64,000 nucleotides of DNA, from positions 7,049,948-7,113,947 of the forward strand of contig JAIUCV010000076.1 of NCBI GenBank assembly GCA_026724425.1. Direction: 5' to 3'. Positions 22,736 through 32,911 of the stretch are shown piece after piece. How positions within the stretch are numbered: the first letter of the stretch is position 1; each line of letters opens with the position of its first letter. The notes beneath the pieces were generated by a model. The model was not told where the DNA came from, ran no database searches, and worked only from the letters and a program-made list of their open reading frames with translations. Source of the DNA: Erythrophleum ivorense. Lineage: Eukaryota > Streptophyta > Magnoliopsida > Fabales > Fabaceae. A program made the position numbers and the translations under genes.

Positions 22736-23295
22736 CACTCCTCAGCCTGCTTGTCGAACCACTTTCCGAACTTCAGCTTCATCTTTTCCTCTGGCTCCCA
22801 AGTCTGCTCCTCTGTGCCACTACAGTCCTACAAGACTCTCAACAATGGCACCCTCTTGTTCCGCAGAACCTTGACTCTCCTCTCAAGAATCCTCACAGGG
22901 ACTGCCGGAACTGTCATATATGGCTGAAGATCCTCCGGAATCTCAGCCACTAACTCCTCTGAAGGATGCAAACACCTCCTCAACGTAGAAACATGAAACA
23001 CCTTGTGAAAGGCGCTCATAATCGGTGGCAACTCCAACCGATAAGCCACTGTCCCAACTCGCTCCACCACTGGGAACGGGCCCATAAAACGCGGACTGAG
23101 CTTGTTCTCTGCTATGGACCTGTTAGGGCCCCTCAACATAGCCATCTTGAGATAAACTCTATCTCCCACCTGAAACTCAAGCTCACGTCGCCGCCTATCT
23201 GCAAAACTCCTCTGTCTATCTTGAGCCTCCTTCATGTTCAACCTCAAGACACTGATCTTCTCTGTCGTCTCCTGAACAAAAGTAGCTCCAAACAT
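22736..23295 (-). pseudogene. Gypsy integrase C terminus with chromodomain (Tekay-like)
   Basis: Minus-strand frame with QDRQRSFADRRRRELEFQVGD, VYLKMAMLRGP, LSPRFMGPFPVVERVG, FHKVFHVSTLRRCLH, then a chromodomain-like block (RILERRVKVLRNKRVPLLRVL...TEEQTWEPEEKMKLKFGKWF). The TAG at 22828-22830 interrupts the frame exactly where the family usually has tryptophan. The frame then stays open to a natural end at about 22736. Chromodomain integrases direct insertion into marked chromatin. This copy is dead. Confidence 0.85.
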
Positions 23296-23935
23296 GCTGC
23301 GCTTCCCCTACTTGGGTCCAGCACACAGACAACTTACATGGCCTCCCAAACAAGCCTCACACGAAACCAGGCCCAATAACTCGCCTGATAACTTTTGTCG
23401 TGACAACACTGCCAGACACAAATGACCAGTCCAATGACCATCTCAAACCACACACGCAACCTGAACAAAACTTAGAAGTCGGGATAGTCCTCTCTGACTA
23501 CCCCTCTGACTGTAACGATAAACTGTACTAGTAACACCTTAGTGTCATCTCTGTCTGAAACGCCCTCCAAACTCTGAGGCGAGTCTCGAAACAAAACTCG
23601 GATCCCTGTCCGACACAATACTGGCTAACACACCATGTAGCCTTACATCCTTTTGTACAATTTTCCCAGCCGAAACAGCAGCTCATCTGCCTTCTCAAAG
23701 GCCAAAAAATGTACTAAGTTGGTCAACCGACCAACAACCACTCAAACCTCTCAAGTCCGCAAGATAGGTAATTCCATCCCGAAATTCATCGTGATCCTAT
23801 CTCACTTCCACTCTGCAGAACACCACTCGAAATCTGATGCTCTGCCTTGACTAACAAAATACGAGTTGCACCCCGCAACCAAAACCAGCTCCAACTATCT
23901 TCATCCCGGCATAGTAATCACATCACTTGAGACCA
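23296..23935 (-). pseudogene. Degraded Gypsy integrase core
   Basis: On minus, short stretches such as SDRDPSFVSRLASEFGG (near 23600) recall the integrase core after its second Asp. Frames are broken throughout. The element's 5' part is missing and homology fades before about 23935. Confidence 0.55.
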
Positions 23936-24409
23936 AAGATTTTTTCTACTATTTACGCGGACGTCTAGCGAGTGTAGAAGATGATATCTACAAATAGTTT
24001 GTACCTCTACCGTTTTGTAGAATTTGCTCCAAATATATTCTACGGAATACGCAGACTTCTGCTAATTGTAGATTTCAAAACACTGGCATCTACCGTTCGT
24101 AGTTTTTATGTTCTATGTATTACATGACATTCTACCATTCGCAGAATTTATGTTCTACAAAAAACAAGTTTTGCTACAATTTCGTAGAATTCATGTTTTT
24201 ACTACAAGTTCTACCAAAATAACTGTCATCTACCCATTTGTAGAATTCATCTTCTACGAGAATCGAGAAAATATTGCAACTGAATATTTTTCAAATCTTT
24301 ATTTCTTTTTTTTTTCTCTGCCTCTGAAAATAAACCTCTGTCGATGTTCTTCCTCCTCACATCTTCCTCTCTCTATACCCTAACTCTCTTTTTCTTCATC
24401 TAAATTAAT
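23936..24409. repeat. TCTAC(C/G)NNTNGTAGAA imperfect repeat array
   Basis: About eight scattered copies of 'tctaccnttngtagaatt', themselves near-palindromes (TCTAC...GTAGA), between 23946 and 24260. They are followed by a pyrimidine-rich leader (24305-24400) and the MULE ORF, so this may be the terminal or subterminal zone of that MULE. No paired terminus was found. Confidence 0.5.
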
Positions 24410-24640
24410 ATGTTGCATATCTATGTCACTTGTGGTTCATGGAAAATGTGTGCAACCAATGGGTGGATATATGTTGCTGATGAGGAAAAAGGAAGAAGAC
24501 TAGTTGCTTTGGAATCTACTACTAGTTTCGAGGAGTTAAAAACGATCGTTTTGGAGGACTTCTCAATCGAGAGGGGCGTTGACTTTGAGTTTAGCTATTT
24601 GCCACGCGGTTTGATCAATAACGCTATGTCTCCCCGATAA
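24410..24640 (+). pseudogene. MULE (Mutator-like) transposase N-terminal fragment
   Basis: 76 residues starting MLHIYVTCGSWKMC, with SFEELKTIVLEDFSIE and FEFSYLP. This resembles the beta-rich N-terminal segment of Brassicaceae MULE proteins. The zinc finger, DDE core and SWIM domain are absent and the frame ends at 24640. The pyrimidine-rich stretch just upstream looks like a plant 5' leader. It could be a short remnant or the first exon of a deleted element. Confidence 0.6.
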
Positions 24641-25066
24641 TGATTCATATGGCAAACCTTATCTTGTTCGTGTGATGATTATAAAGACAAGAGTTCTCAA
24701 TTTTTTTTTTTCTGTCAACGTGTTTATCATTGCCAAATAATTCTCTTTTTTATTTTTTCTCTAAAACTTTTTACAGTGTCAATTTTGTAAAACAAAACAG
24801 AGGAAATTACACATGAACTCATGAACATCACGGCAAGAAACACAACACACGAGCATAATGCTTCACCTTCTTCAATCTTCATCTTCCATATATTTGCTTT
24901 TAATAACTCTCTAATCAATCATAAGCCATTTGAAACACTGAAGCTGAGCCAAAAACCAGGAAAAAGGAAGAAAATATGTAGCTTTTTCCCTTTAAACAGA
25001 TTGAATCCATCAAAAAAAATGTTTGCCACTTTGGTCTTCTTCTTCTTCTTCTTCTTTCTTCTGTTA
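24641..25066. other. AT-rich spacer between MULE remnant and kinase fragment
   Basis: No ORF or RNA gene is visible. It contains a CTT/TTC microsatellite at 25037-25058 that falls in the kinase fragment's 3' flank. Confidence 0.4.
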
Positions 25067-25525
25067 TCAATCCTTTTGTTCTTGTTCAGTTGTTAATGAA
25101 GAAGAAGAAGTGGGAACTGGTCTTGGAATGCTGGAACCTGTTACAGGTTTCTCTAACCGCTTTAGACAAGCCATTATCTCTGCAAACTTGGCCTTAACTT
25201 TGAATCCCTACCAAACACACACACACACACACAAAAACCACAAGATATATCAGCCAAACCATAAGAACAAGATAGCTTATAAGCCCCATTGTCAAGGCTT
25301 GTTACAGAGCTATAAACCGTAAAAGATTCAAGAAACTTTTTAACTCACGTTTGCCAGCATTTACTGATGAGATCTGCGATAGCTGGATCGACAAAGTCGG
25401 GAATGTCAAGACGCCGATGCTGAAAACCAACTGCACCAACAACTTGCATCGGATTCATCTTTCCCCACGGTTGCTGTAACGTAAATAGTTCCCACAGAAT
25501 CACACCGTAGCTGTAAACATCGCAC
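25067..25525 (-). pseudogene. C-terminal two-exon fragment of a Raf-like MAPKKK
   Basis: Exon A (25525-25349) encodes CDVYSYGVILWELFTLQQPW and GAVGFQHRRLDIPDFVDP up to SKCWQT, kinase subdomains IX-XI. Exon B (25207-25067) encodes the C-terminal helix (AEIMACLKRLEKPVTG), a Ser-rich tail and a natural TGA stop. Both splice sites are canonical: acceptor ...AACAG before exon A, donor GTGAGT after it, acceptor TTTGGTAG before exon B. The reading frame is kept across the junction (ACG split AC/G). The sequence is closest to SIS8-like (At1g73660/At1g18160) Raf kinases in my memory. The catalytic lobe is absent within 1 kb upstream, so this is a captured or deleted gene piece. Confidence 0.8.
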
Positions 25526-26635
25526 CTGTTTCACATATCGTTTTTCATCTAACCTCAGCGAACAATTGAAACATAATCAAATCCAAATGAAAACCTTAGA
25601 AACTCCAAATCAGTTTTCATGTCACCAAATCCCCAATTGCATGTCCCCAATCTTCAATTACAACTCTATCTCGAAACATTCTTAGGCAAAAATCAATTAA
25701 TCAAGGAACCACTATTGCAAACATAATCAAACCCATAATCAAACCTTAGAAACCCCAAATCACTTTTCATGTCTTAAAATCCCCAATTGCATGTCTCCTC
25801 TCTTCAATTGCAAACTCTATCTCGAAACTTCTTAGGGAAAAGTAGATTAATCAAGAAACCAGCATACTACTAACCTTGTGAGTTACTAGAGGAGGTGATT
25901 GACGGATAACAAGGACGATGGGAGCAGAGGACGACTGATGACACGGCGAAGAGAACGGAGAGCGGATGAAACACGGCGAGCGCGGACGAGAACGGAGAAG
26001 AGAAAAAGAAATCGGGGAGGAGAGAAGAGAAAAAAGTCACCGGAGAGGAAGAAATCGGCGAAGAAAGGAGATGAGGGGAAGAGGAAAAAAACCACCGTCG
26101 TCCGCTATGTGAGAAGAGAGAAAATGAGGGGAAGAAGAAAAATAAAACTATATCTAATCAATTTTCCTATTTTAATTATGATTTTAATCAAAACTTTATC
26201 TAATCAATTTCAAGGTTAAAATTGGATTAATTGTCAAAAAAAAGAGTAAGGGGACAAAGTGGATTTTTGAAAGTGTATTTAGCCAATTTTCCCTTAATTT
26301 TTTGTTTATTGAGTCATTTGAAATGAATTCCAATGGAGTTTCATAAGTAAATTATCAAAAACAGAGTACATGCTATATTGCAGAGATTTTTGAATCAACT
26401 AATATAGATTCTTTAAAATAAAATCAAAATTTTAAATATGAAGTATTATAAAACCTAGAGAATTGATTTTAAATACATGACTAATAACACCCCCTTATTT
26501 TTCGTATCAATTTTAAAAAATGATATCAACTTATATGGATTTGTATCAATTTTATTAAAGTGATGTTAAAATATATATTTTGTATAATTTATCAATAAGT
26601 AATTTAAACTAACTAGGTGATTCTCCCACGCCTTG
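25526..26635. other. Kinase-fragment flank, duplicated intron-like segment and possible MULE end
   Basis: A roughly 150-bp intron-like segment is duplicated in tandem (about 25574-25720 and 25730-25875; shared phrases 'ccttagaaac' and 'ccccaattgcatgtc'). 25886-26130 is extremely purine-rich on plus. At 26252-26294, 'ggggacaaagtggatttttg' and 'gccaattttccctta' read on minus as GGGAAAATTGGCTAAATACA, which looks like a MULE-type terminus. The rest to 26635 is AT-rich without genes. Confidence 0.45.
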
Positions 26636-27118
26636 TGTTGATTCCAGAAATAGCACACGTTAATGTGACGGGATATTTCGGATGGGAGACTTGGGAAGCT
26701 TTGGATTAATTACTCGAAAAGAAGATTGGATACAAGAGATTGTCCCATCAAACAAGCCTTGACGAGACGTAATGCGAATAGCGAATAAAATAGAGAAGAG
26801 ATGAGCCAATGCTTTTAGGGTTTGCAGGGTAGCGTGACTTGGCCTTCAGGAAATGAAGACCTCTCCTTATATAGTTGAGTTAAGGCGATTCTCTTCTGAA
26901 TATTCTCCTCTTGATCGTAAAGGAAAACTTCTTCTTCTCTTGATTTCTTTCCTTTCTTCGAGTGGCGGCTGCTTCTTTTTCCTTTTTGCTTAAGGTATTA
27001 CCTTCCTCCTCAAGGCTTTCCATTTCTGTAAGGAGGCTAGGGCAGAAGACGGGCTGGGCTTTGGTGCTGTTACTCATTGCGACGGGCTCAGGGGAATGTG
27101 CTCATTTCACCTCTAACA
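26636..27118 (-). repeat. Tat element 3' LTR
   Basis: 483 bp. On minus it starts TGTTAGAGGTG and ends GGAATCAACA. Differences from the partner LTR that I can see are few, for example 'gtcccatc' versus 'gtcccgtc', 'agcgaata' versus 'agcaaata', 'atttctgt' versus 'attgctgt' and 'ggcagaag' versus 'ggctgaag'. Confidence 0.95.
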
Positions 27119-27910
27119 ATAAGTCCCGCCCCCAGTTTGGCGAGTCAAATGCAATTTGGTCTCGGCGAACTTCATGAATGGGAGTTGAGCTCAAGAGTTA
27201 TTAGTTACAGCATAAGGCGCCAGTGCTAGCTCGTCTTGGGTGCGATTGACTTTAGATTCGTACCGCCTCATTAAAACCTTGATATGGAAAAACCCGGTTT
27301 GGGATAAAAACCATAAGAAGGGAAAAGAGTACGTTGACGTCATCTTGTCCGCAAAAGAATATGCATTTCGATGATTGTTTTTGACATCAGCTCGTCAAAG
27401 AGAATCAACCATCCATAACGGTTTCATTCGAGTCAGCTCGTCGAAGAGAATGACCGTTCATCCTTATTTTAACGTCAGCTCGTCAAAAGGAGGAGTTATG
27501 CCGCTCAGCAGGCGGTTCGTCAGGAGTGGGATTGCCACGTCATCAATGCACATTTTGTTAAAACTGAAAAAGTAGGTTTTTCCAAGCGGGAAAAAGGAAG
27601 GGAAGTTTTTTTTTCCTTGAAAGTCGTGAAACTTCTCTTAAAGAGACCGTTCAGATTTCTTTTCCACATTAACTCCTTTTTTGCTTGTTCATTGCTTCCA
27701 ACCGTCCCGAAAGAGAAAAGGTAATTTCCTTCTTTCATCTCGAATCCGCGTCGCATTGCTTAGTTAAACCGATAGGTTTTGTGTAATCGTCTTAGGTTTG
27801 CTTGCTTCTTGACTTGAAATTCCTTCTCTTCTCGCCTCGATCTTTTCTCTCGTCAGAATTTTTAGGGTTTCTCGTCGAATTTTGACTCTTCGTCTTCCGA
27901 TTCTCGTCTG
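27119..27910 (+). mobile_element. Tat polypurine tract and leader of the antisense gene
   Basis: Holds the minus-strand polypurine tract at its left edge. It also has a copy of the conserved motif (27265-27332), three spaced 'gtcagctcgtc(a/g)aa'-type repeats (27388-27485), and a pyrimidine-rich stretch (27780-27900) directly before the plus-strand ATG at 27911, which suits a plant 5' leader. No obvious TATA box was identified. Confidence 0.55.
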
Positions 27911-30651
27911 ATGGATCCTTCGGACCGAAAGGGGAAAGGGAAAGCCGTAGTGTGGGATGACGATGACGTCCCGCTTTCGAATCTAATCCCGGGTTTTCTC
28001 GGCGATGCGGTCCGAGCGGGCCGAACCCTGGAGCGTCGTCGTAGGGCGGCGGCAGCGGAGAGGCCAGATTCTACGGCCAAGGATTCTTCTTCGAGAGTCC
28101 GTGCTGATTTGTCCGCTCCGTCCTTGCGGGACGAAGATAGTGAGAGTTCCGGATACCGCGATGAGATCCCGGAAGATGACTCAGACGCGGGTTCCAAAAA
28201 GGACTGGATGAAGTGCCGACTCCGGATGATGTCGAACTCGAAGGTCTTCCGTCCGTCGTTGAAATGCCTTGGCGCACCCCGGCGACTTCCTTGACCGCCG
28301 ATGGTCGGTCTTGGATTGACGAGGGGATCGTCGCAGCGCTCAGGTCGAGATGCTCAATTCCCGATGCTGTGGAGATCCTGATTCCGTCTGCCGAGCAGAG
28401 GCCTTTTGACGCTCCGCCGGGATGGTTCTGCGCTTATGAGTGCTGGTTCACGGAATTTGGGGTGCGGTTTCCCATCTTCCACCATCTGTTGGACTACGCT
28501 TATCAGCGTGGCGTCCCTATGAGTCAGCTGACTCACGGCGTGGTCCGACATATGGTTTTTACCGAGGCCTTGGCCAAGCACCTCGGGATCACCTTCGACC
28601 GAGAGCTTTTTGAGCGTATTACTGATTTCCGTGCTAGCGCGAGGGAGGAGCGGTTCAGACGATTATGTACCACGATGAAGCACGGCATTGTTTATGGTGC
28701 CCATAAAGACAAGATCCACTACTGGAAGCACTATTATTTTTATGTTAAGAAGGACGCTGCGTCGATTGGGGACTTTAACCCCGACCATGTCTTGACGGGA
28801 TGGGTCGATGAAGCTGGTAGATTGCTTGTAGATTTCGTCGCGGTATAGATTGAGTTTGGTTTTGGTATGCTAACCCTTTGCTTTTGTTTGTTTTGCAGAG
28901 AGGGTCGTGCCGAGACCAACATCCGCTGCGTTTCGGAAGAAGTGCGAGATTTTGCGAGATCGAAGTCGAATCATCTGGGCCGACTTTGCTGCTAAATCCG
29001 AGGAGCGAAGGAAAGGAAGAGAGAAGGAAGGACCAGGCCCGCTTCTACTCCAACAACTGGTGAGAACCCGATTGCTTTTTGATTCAGATTTTGCGTTATG
29101 ACGATGCTTGTCATTGATCCTTGCTCGGTCTTTTGTAGCTAAATCGTCTCGTCGTACCAAGAGGATGGGGCTTAAGAAGAGGACTCCCGTGTCTGCTGAT
29201 GACGCCATCCTGATCCCGGATTCTCCTCCGAGGGAGAGGAGGACTGACTCGGCTGCCGAGTCAGGCGGTCCGCCTAAACGTCCGGCTTCCTCGATTGCGT
29301 CGAGGATGAAGTAAGTTTTCTTACGGGGGACCGGCTCTTTATCGTGGTTTGGTGCATGTTGCTGATGTTCCGTTGCTTCTGCAGGACTTCGAAGAGGGTC
29401 AAGCTCGAGAAGATGGCTGCGAGCGGGAAGCGGTCGTCTGCCGCCGAGACGACGCCCGAGGTCATGCTTGACGAGGGGGATACCCTTCCTTCGGGTGGTG
29501 GAGTCGATGCATCTCGTCACTCAGGTTGCGACGAGCCCAGTGAGGATCCATCTCGTCAGTCGGATGATGATGGTCTTGGCGAGAACTCAACTGAGCAGCC
29601 GGGAGGCCTTTCTGGTCTCGGCGCTAGGGCGAGCTCGTCGGGCCCTAAGGCTGAGCCTGCTGACTCTGAGGTCCCGGACCCGGATGCGGTCGCCGTCGTC
29701 TGGTCGGGGGGTTCTCCTCTTATGCTCAACAAGAAGTTTTGCGCCGAGCTGGTTTGGAGCTGTAAGCCTAAGCCTCACTGGGGGGTTCCGCTCAAGAAGA
29801 TCGAGCTGAAGGGCGATGTTGTCGATGTTTCTTCAGACCTCGTCAATGCTGCCGGGAAGTTCTCTTCAGTTGTCCAGCAATACGACATCATGCTGAAGGC
29901 GGCTCGGGGGGAAATCGTCAAACTGCAGAGTGAGCGATCTAAGGGTCCGAGGTTGGAGTTCCTTGAGAGGGAAAAGGCTGATCTTGAGAGGAAGGTCGGC
30001 GTCCTGAATGGCGAGATTCTGAAGGCGGCTGGCCTTCAGGAAGAGGTGATTAGGTTGCGCGCCCAAGTTGCAGAGCTCGAAGAGAAGTCCCGCCGAGACG
30101 CGGAGAATGCTGCGGCTGAGGCTTCCCGTCTCCGACTGTCCCGTCAGAAGCAGACTGAGTACGTCGCCACTCGTGTTTACGATGACATGCGGGATTGGTA
30201 TGCTCCTCGTTTAGATCGTCTTGGCAAATTCGTCGCGCAGCGCGACGAGGTGGAAAAGGCAGTGGTCAAGATTGCGGTTGACGAAGCGCTGCTCGATTAC
30301 GTGCAGCGGACGAAAGGCGTCTCTCAAGATCTTGACCTCGTTATTGCGAAGCTGGAGGCTGAGGTCAAGGAAAGCAGAGCTGCTGGGGATGAGATCGACG
30401 AGGTTGATATCGGAGCAGACGACTATGCAGCGCCACACAGGTTAAATTGCCTCTTTGATCTTGCCGATTTCTACTTTGATAACACTTGGGTTACACCGAA
30501 GGGTTTTAATCAATTTGGTACAATGTATAATACTCTCAGGCCCAATCTTGCTGAGCTTATAATTGGTGGATCGCCGACGAGAGAGAGTTCGGGAGCGGCC
30601 AGTGCTGAAGCCGGGGCGAAACCGGGTCTGGATGCTTCCGAGGCCGTTTAG
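27911..30651 (+). CDS. Antisense accessory gene of the Tat element (gypsy-type extra ORF, 4 exons)
   Basis: Spliced gene opposite to gag-pol. Exon 1 (27911-28842) encodes an acidic/basic N terminus, then a folded domain with FCAYECWFTEFGVRFPIFHH and a TEALAKHLGITFDREL segment, like the plant 'putative gypsy type transposon' domain (PF04195 as I recall it). Exons 2 (28899-29059), 3 (29139-29310) and 4 (29385-30651) have GT-AG borders. Exons 3 and 4 join in frame as MK/TSK. Exon 4 carries a long coiled coil (about 29850-30400) and ends in a natural stop. A -1-type frame change near 28193-28210 and an unresolved frame in exon 2 mean this copy is probably damaged. Function is unknown. Antisense ORFs in this position are known in some Tat/Retand-type elements. 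Confidence 0.72.
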
Positions 30652-31806
30652 GACTTCGCCTCTATTCTCTCCCTTTTCTGCTTTTTAAGAACTCTTCTTT
30701 TTATTAGTCGCGGCAATTCATGCCGATGTAACAACATTGCCCGGGAGAATTTTAATCCGTATGCTTTTCAGGATTTAAAACTTAAGTATTTGCTTTACTT
30801 CCTCGTTCATCGTTTTGCTTTATGCGAGATGAATATCGCGAATATAGTTGATGATTTCGTGCTTTTTGAAACATCCTGCTTTTAATCTATACCCTTTAAT
30901 GAGGTGCGCTGCGTTGTCAATCTAACGGAATGATTCAAGTGTCTAATCGTCATTAGATAAGTGGTTCAACGTGCCGAGACAACCTGGCATGCTCAAGTTC
31001 TGTCGTGACGAGATGCTACTCGCTATGACAATGCTATGCATCCGACGAGATGCGAAGTCACGCAGCTCGTCAGAATTCTCGTTTTTAAGAGACACCGATC
31101 CGCGCTTGTTGGATCTGTTTGCGGTGGCGCTTTTTAGGCCGGTAATAGGAACCGAAGTCTAGAAATTCGAATTACTCCTACGCCGCTAACTCGAATATGA
31201 TTAACAAGGTAGCGATTTTTTCTTGCCCACATGGCTTAGGGTCGTGCGAGATATGCGTGCTCTCGACTTGTAGTGCGTCATTCTTGAAGAATGGGGGATG
31301 ATCAGTCCACTTGGTGCGATGTGCGGTCGACTGTTTGGCCAGGACGTCGACACTACTCTTTTATGCGTGCGCTTCAGAGTAGCTTTGAGACTCTCTTTTC
31401 TTGCCGAGCTCATAGACAAGGACTCATTATACTGCCGAGTTCCAGAGGCTTTGAGACTCATTAATTTACCGAGTGCTAAAGGGGTTTTATGACTCTGATT
31501 TTGCCGAGTTCACTAGGCACACCAAAACATCTGTTTTTGACCTAAGTCAATCAGGAAATTCTTGCTTGGGTTTTTCTGCCGAGATGGAATGTTTCTCAAG
31601 GATTCAGAAAAAGATGCATGCGTACAAGCGAATTAATAAAATAAAAAGGCTTTTTTATTTTTATTAAGTTATAGCTGCGCCTCGGTGAAAAGGCTGCCTA
31701 CGTACCCGTGCCGGGATCAAGCCATTCGTAGTTCGTTACAAGTGTTCATGCAGTGAACATGTCTTTTTTTTTTTTTTTTTTTTTGACGAGACGCGAAGCT
31801 ACGCGT
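30652..31806. mobile_element. Tat non-coding region between antisense gene and integrase
   Basis: About 1.15 kb where the plus-strand gene and minus-strand pol end towards each other. It has repeated 'gactc...ttgccgag' phrases (31380-31520) and a T run at 31765-31784, which could serve minus-strand or plus-strand 3' ends. No supported ORF. Confidence 0.5.
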
Positions 31807-32871
31807 CTAGTGGCGGAACTTGCGCAAGTTCATGGAGTTCCACGAGCGAGGGAGTATGCTTCCGTCGTCATCTTCGAGCTGGTACACTCCTGGTTTGATG
31901 ATTCGCGTGATGCGGTAAGGCCCTTCCCAGTTGAAACCAAATTTGCCGGCGTGCTCGGGCTTGGTGAAGTCGTGGACTTTCTTCAGGACGAGATCATGTA
32001 GTGCGAAGCGGCGGTTGCGAATCTTCTTGGCGTAGTATCTTGCTGCTTTTTGCTGATAGTTTTGCATACGCAAGAGGGAGCGATCTCTTAGCTCCTCGGT
32101 GTTGACGAGACTATCGTGCAAAGACTCGTCGTTCAATGAGGAGTTGAGGGGCATTAGTGATCGGCGTAAGCTCGCGACGTGTAACTCGGCAGGGGCTAAT
32201 GCTTCGCAACCGTGAGATAGGGAGAAAGGGGTTTCGCCAGTCGCTGACCTGGGTGTTGTGCGGTGAGACCAAAGTACTCCGTCAAGTTCGTCTGCCCACG
32301 TTCCTTTGTAGTTCTCGAGTCTTTTCTTCAGGCCGTCAACGATAGTTTTGTTTGTTGCCTCGGCTTGCCCATTGGCTTGGGGGTATCTTGGTGTGGAATA
32401 GACGAGCTTGATCTTCCAATTGGCACAGAACTCGCGGAAGCTTGCCGCTATGAATTGGCCACCATTGTCGGTGACGATTTCATATGGTAGACCGTGTCGG
32501 CAAATGACGTACTGCCAGATGAAGTTCTGCACGTCTTTGGCGGTGGGGTTCGGAAATGCTTTAGCTTCTACCCACTTGGTGAAGTAGTCGGTGACGATCA
32601 GGAGGTACGCGCATTGCCGAGATCGTGGCATCGGGCCGACGATATCCATAGCCCAGCACATAAAGGGATATGCCGGGACGGACGCTTGAAGCTCTTGCGT
32701 CGGGGCGTTGATGATCGGGGCGTATCTTTGGCAGGGAATGCACTTCGCGGTGTGAGTTTCGCAGTCTTCGATCATCTTTGGCCAGAACAGGCCGTGCTTC
32801 TTGATCTTAGAGGCCAGAGATTTGCCGCCGGCATGGTTTCCTCCGGCTCCTTCGTGAGTCTCGATCATCAC
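31807..32871 (-). pseudogene. Tat Pol: integrase domain
   Basis: 354 residues: zinc-binding HHCC region (CIPCQRYA), integrase core with MDIVGPMP, VTDYFTKWVEA, VTDNGGQF and NGQAEATNK (D, D, E positions), then a C-terminal domain (FALHDLVLKKVHDF, GPYRITRIIKPGVYQLED). No chromodomain is present, as usual for Tat. It is the downstream part of the polyprotein, separated from RT-RNase H only by a frameshift. The frame is open from about 33072 although the first ATG is at 32871. Confidence 0.9.
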
Positions 32872-32911
32872 TTTCTTAGCCTGCGTCTCGTCGCAACAAC
32901 GTAGGATGACT

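Noticed and set aside
25899..26219. Arg/Lys/Glu-rich 106-residue ORF
   Set aside because: A purine-rich stretch gives basic low-complexity codons in any frame. No homology, splice or promoter evidence.
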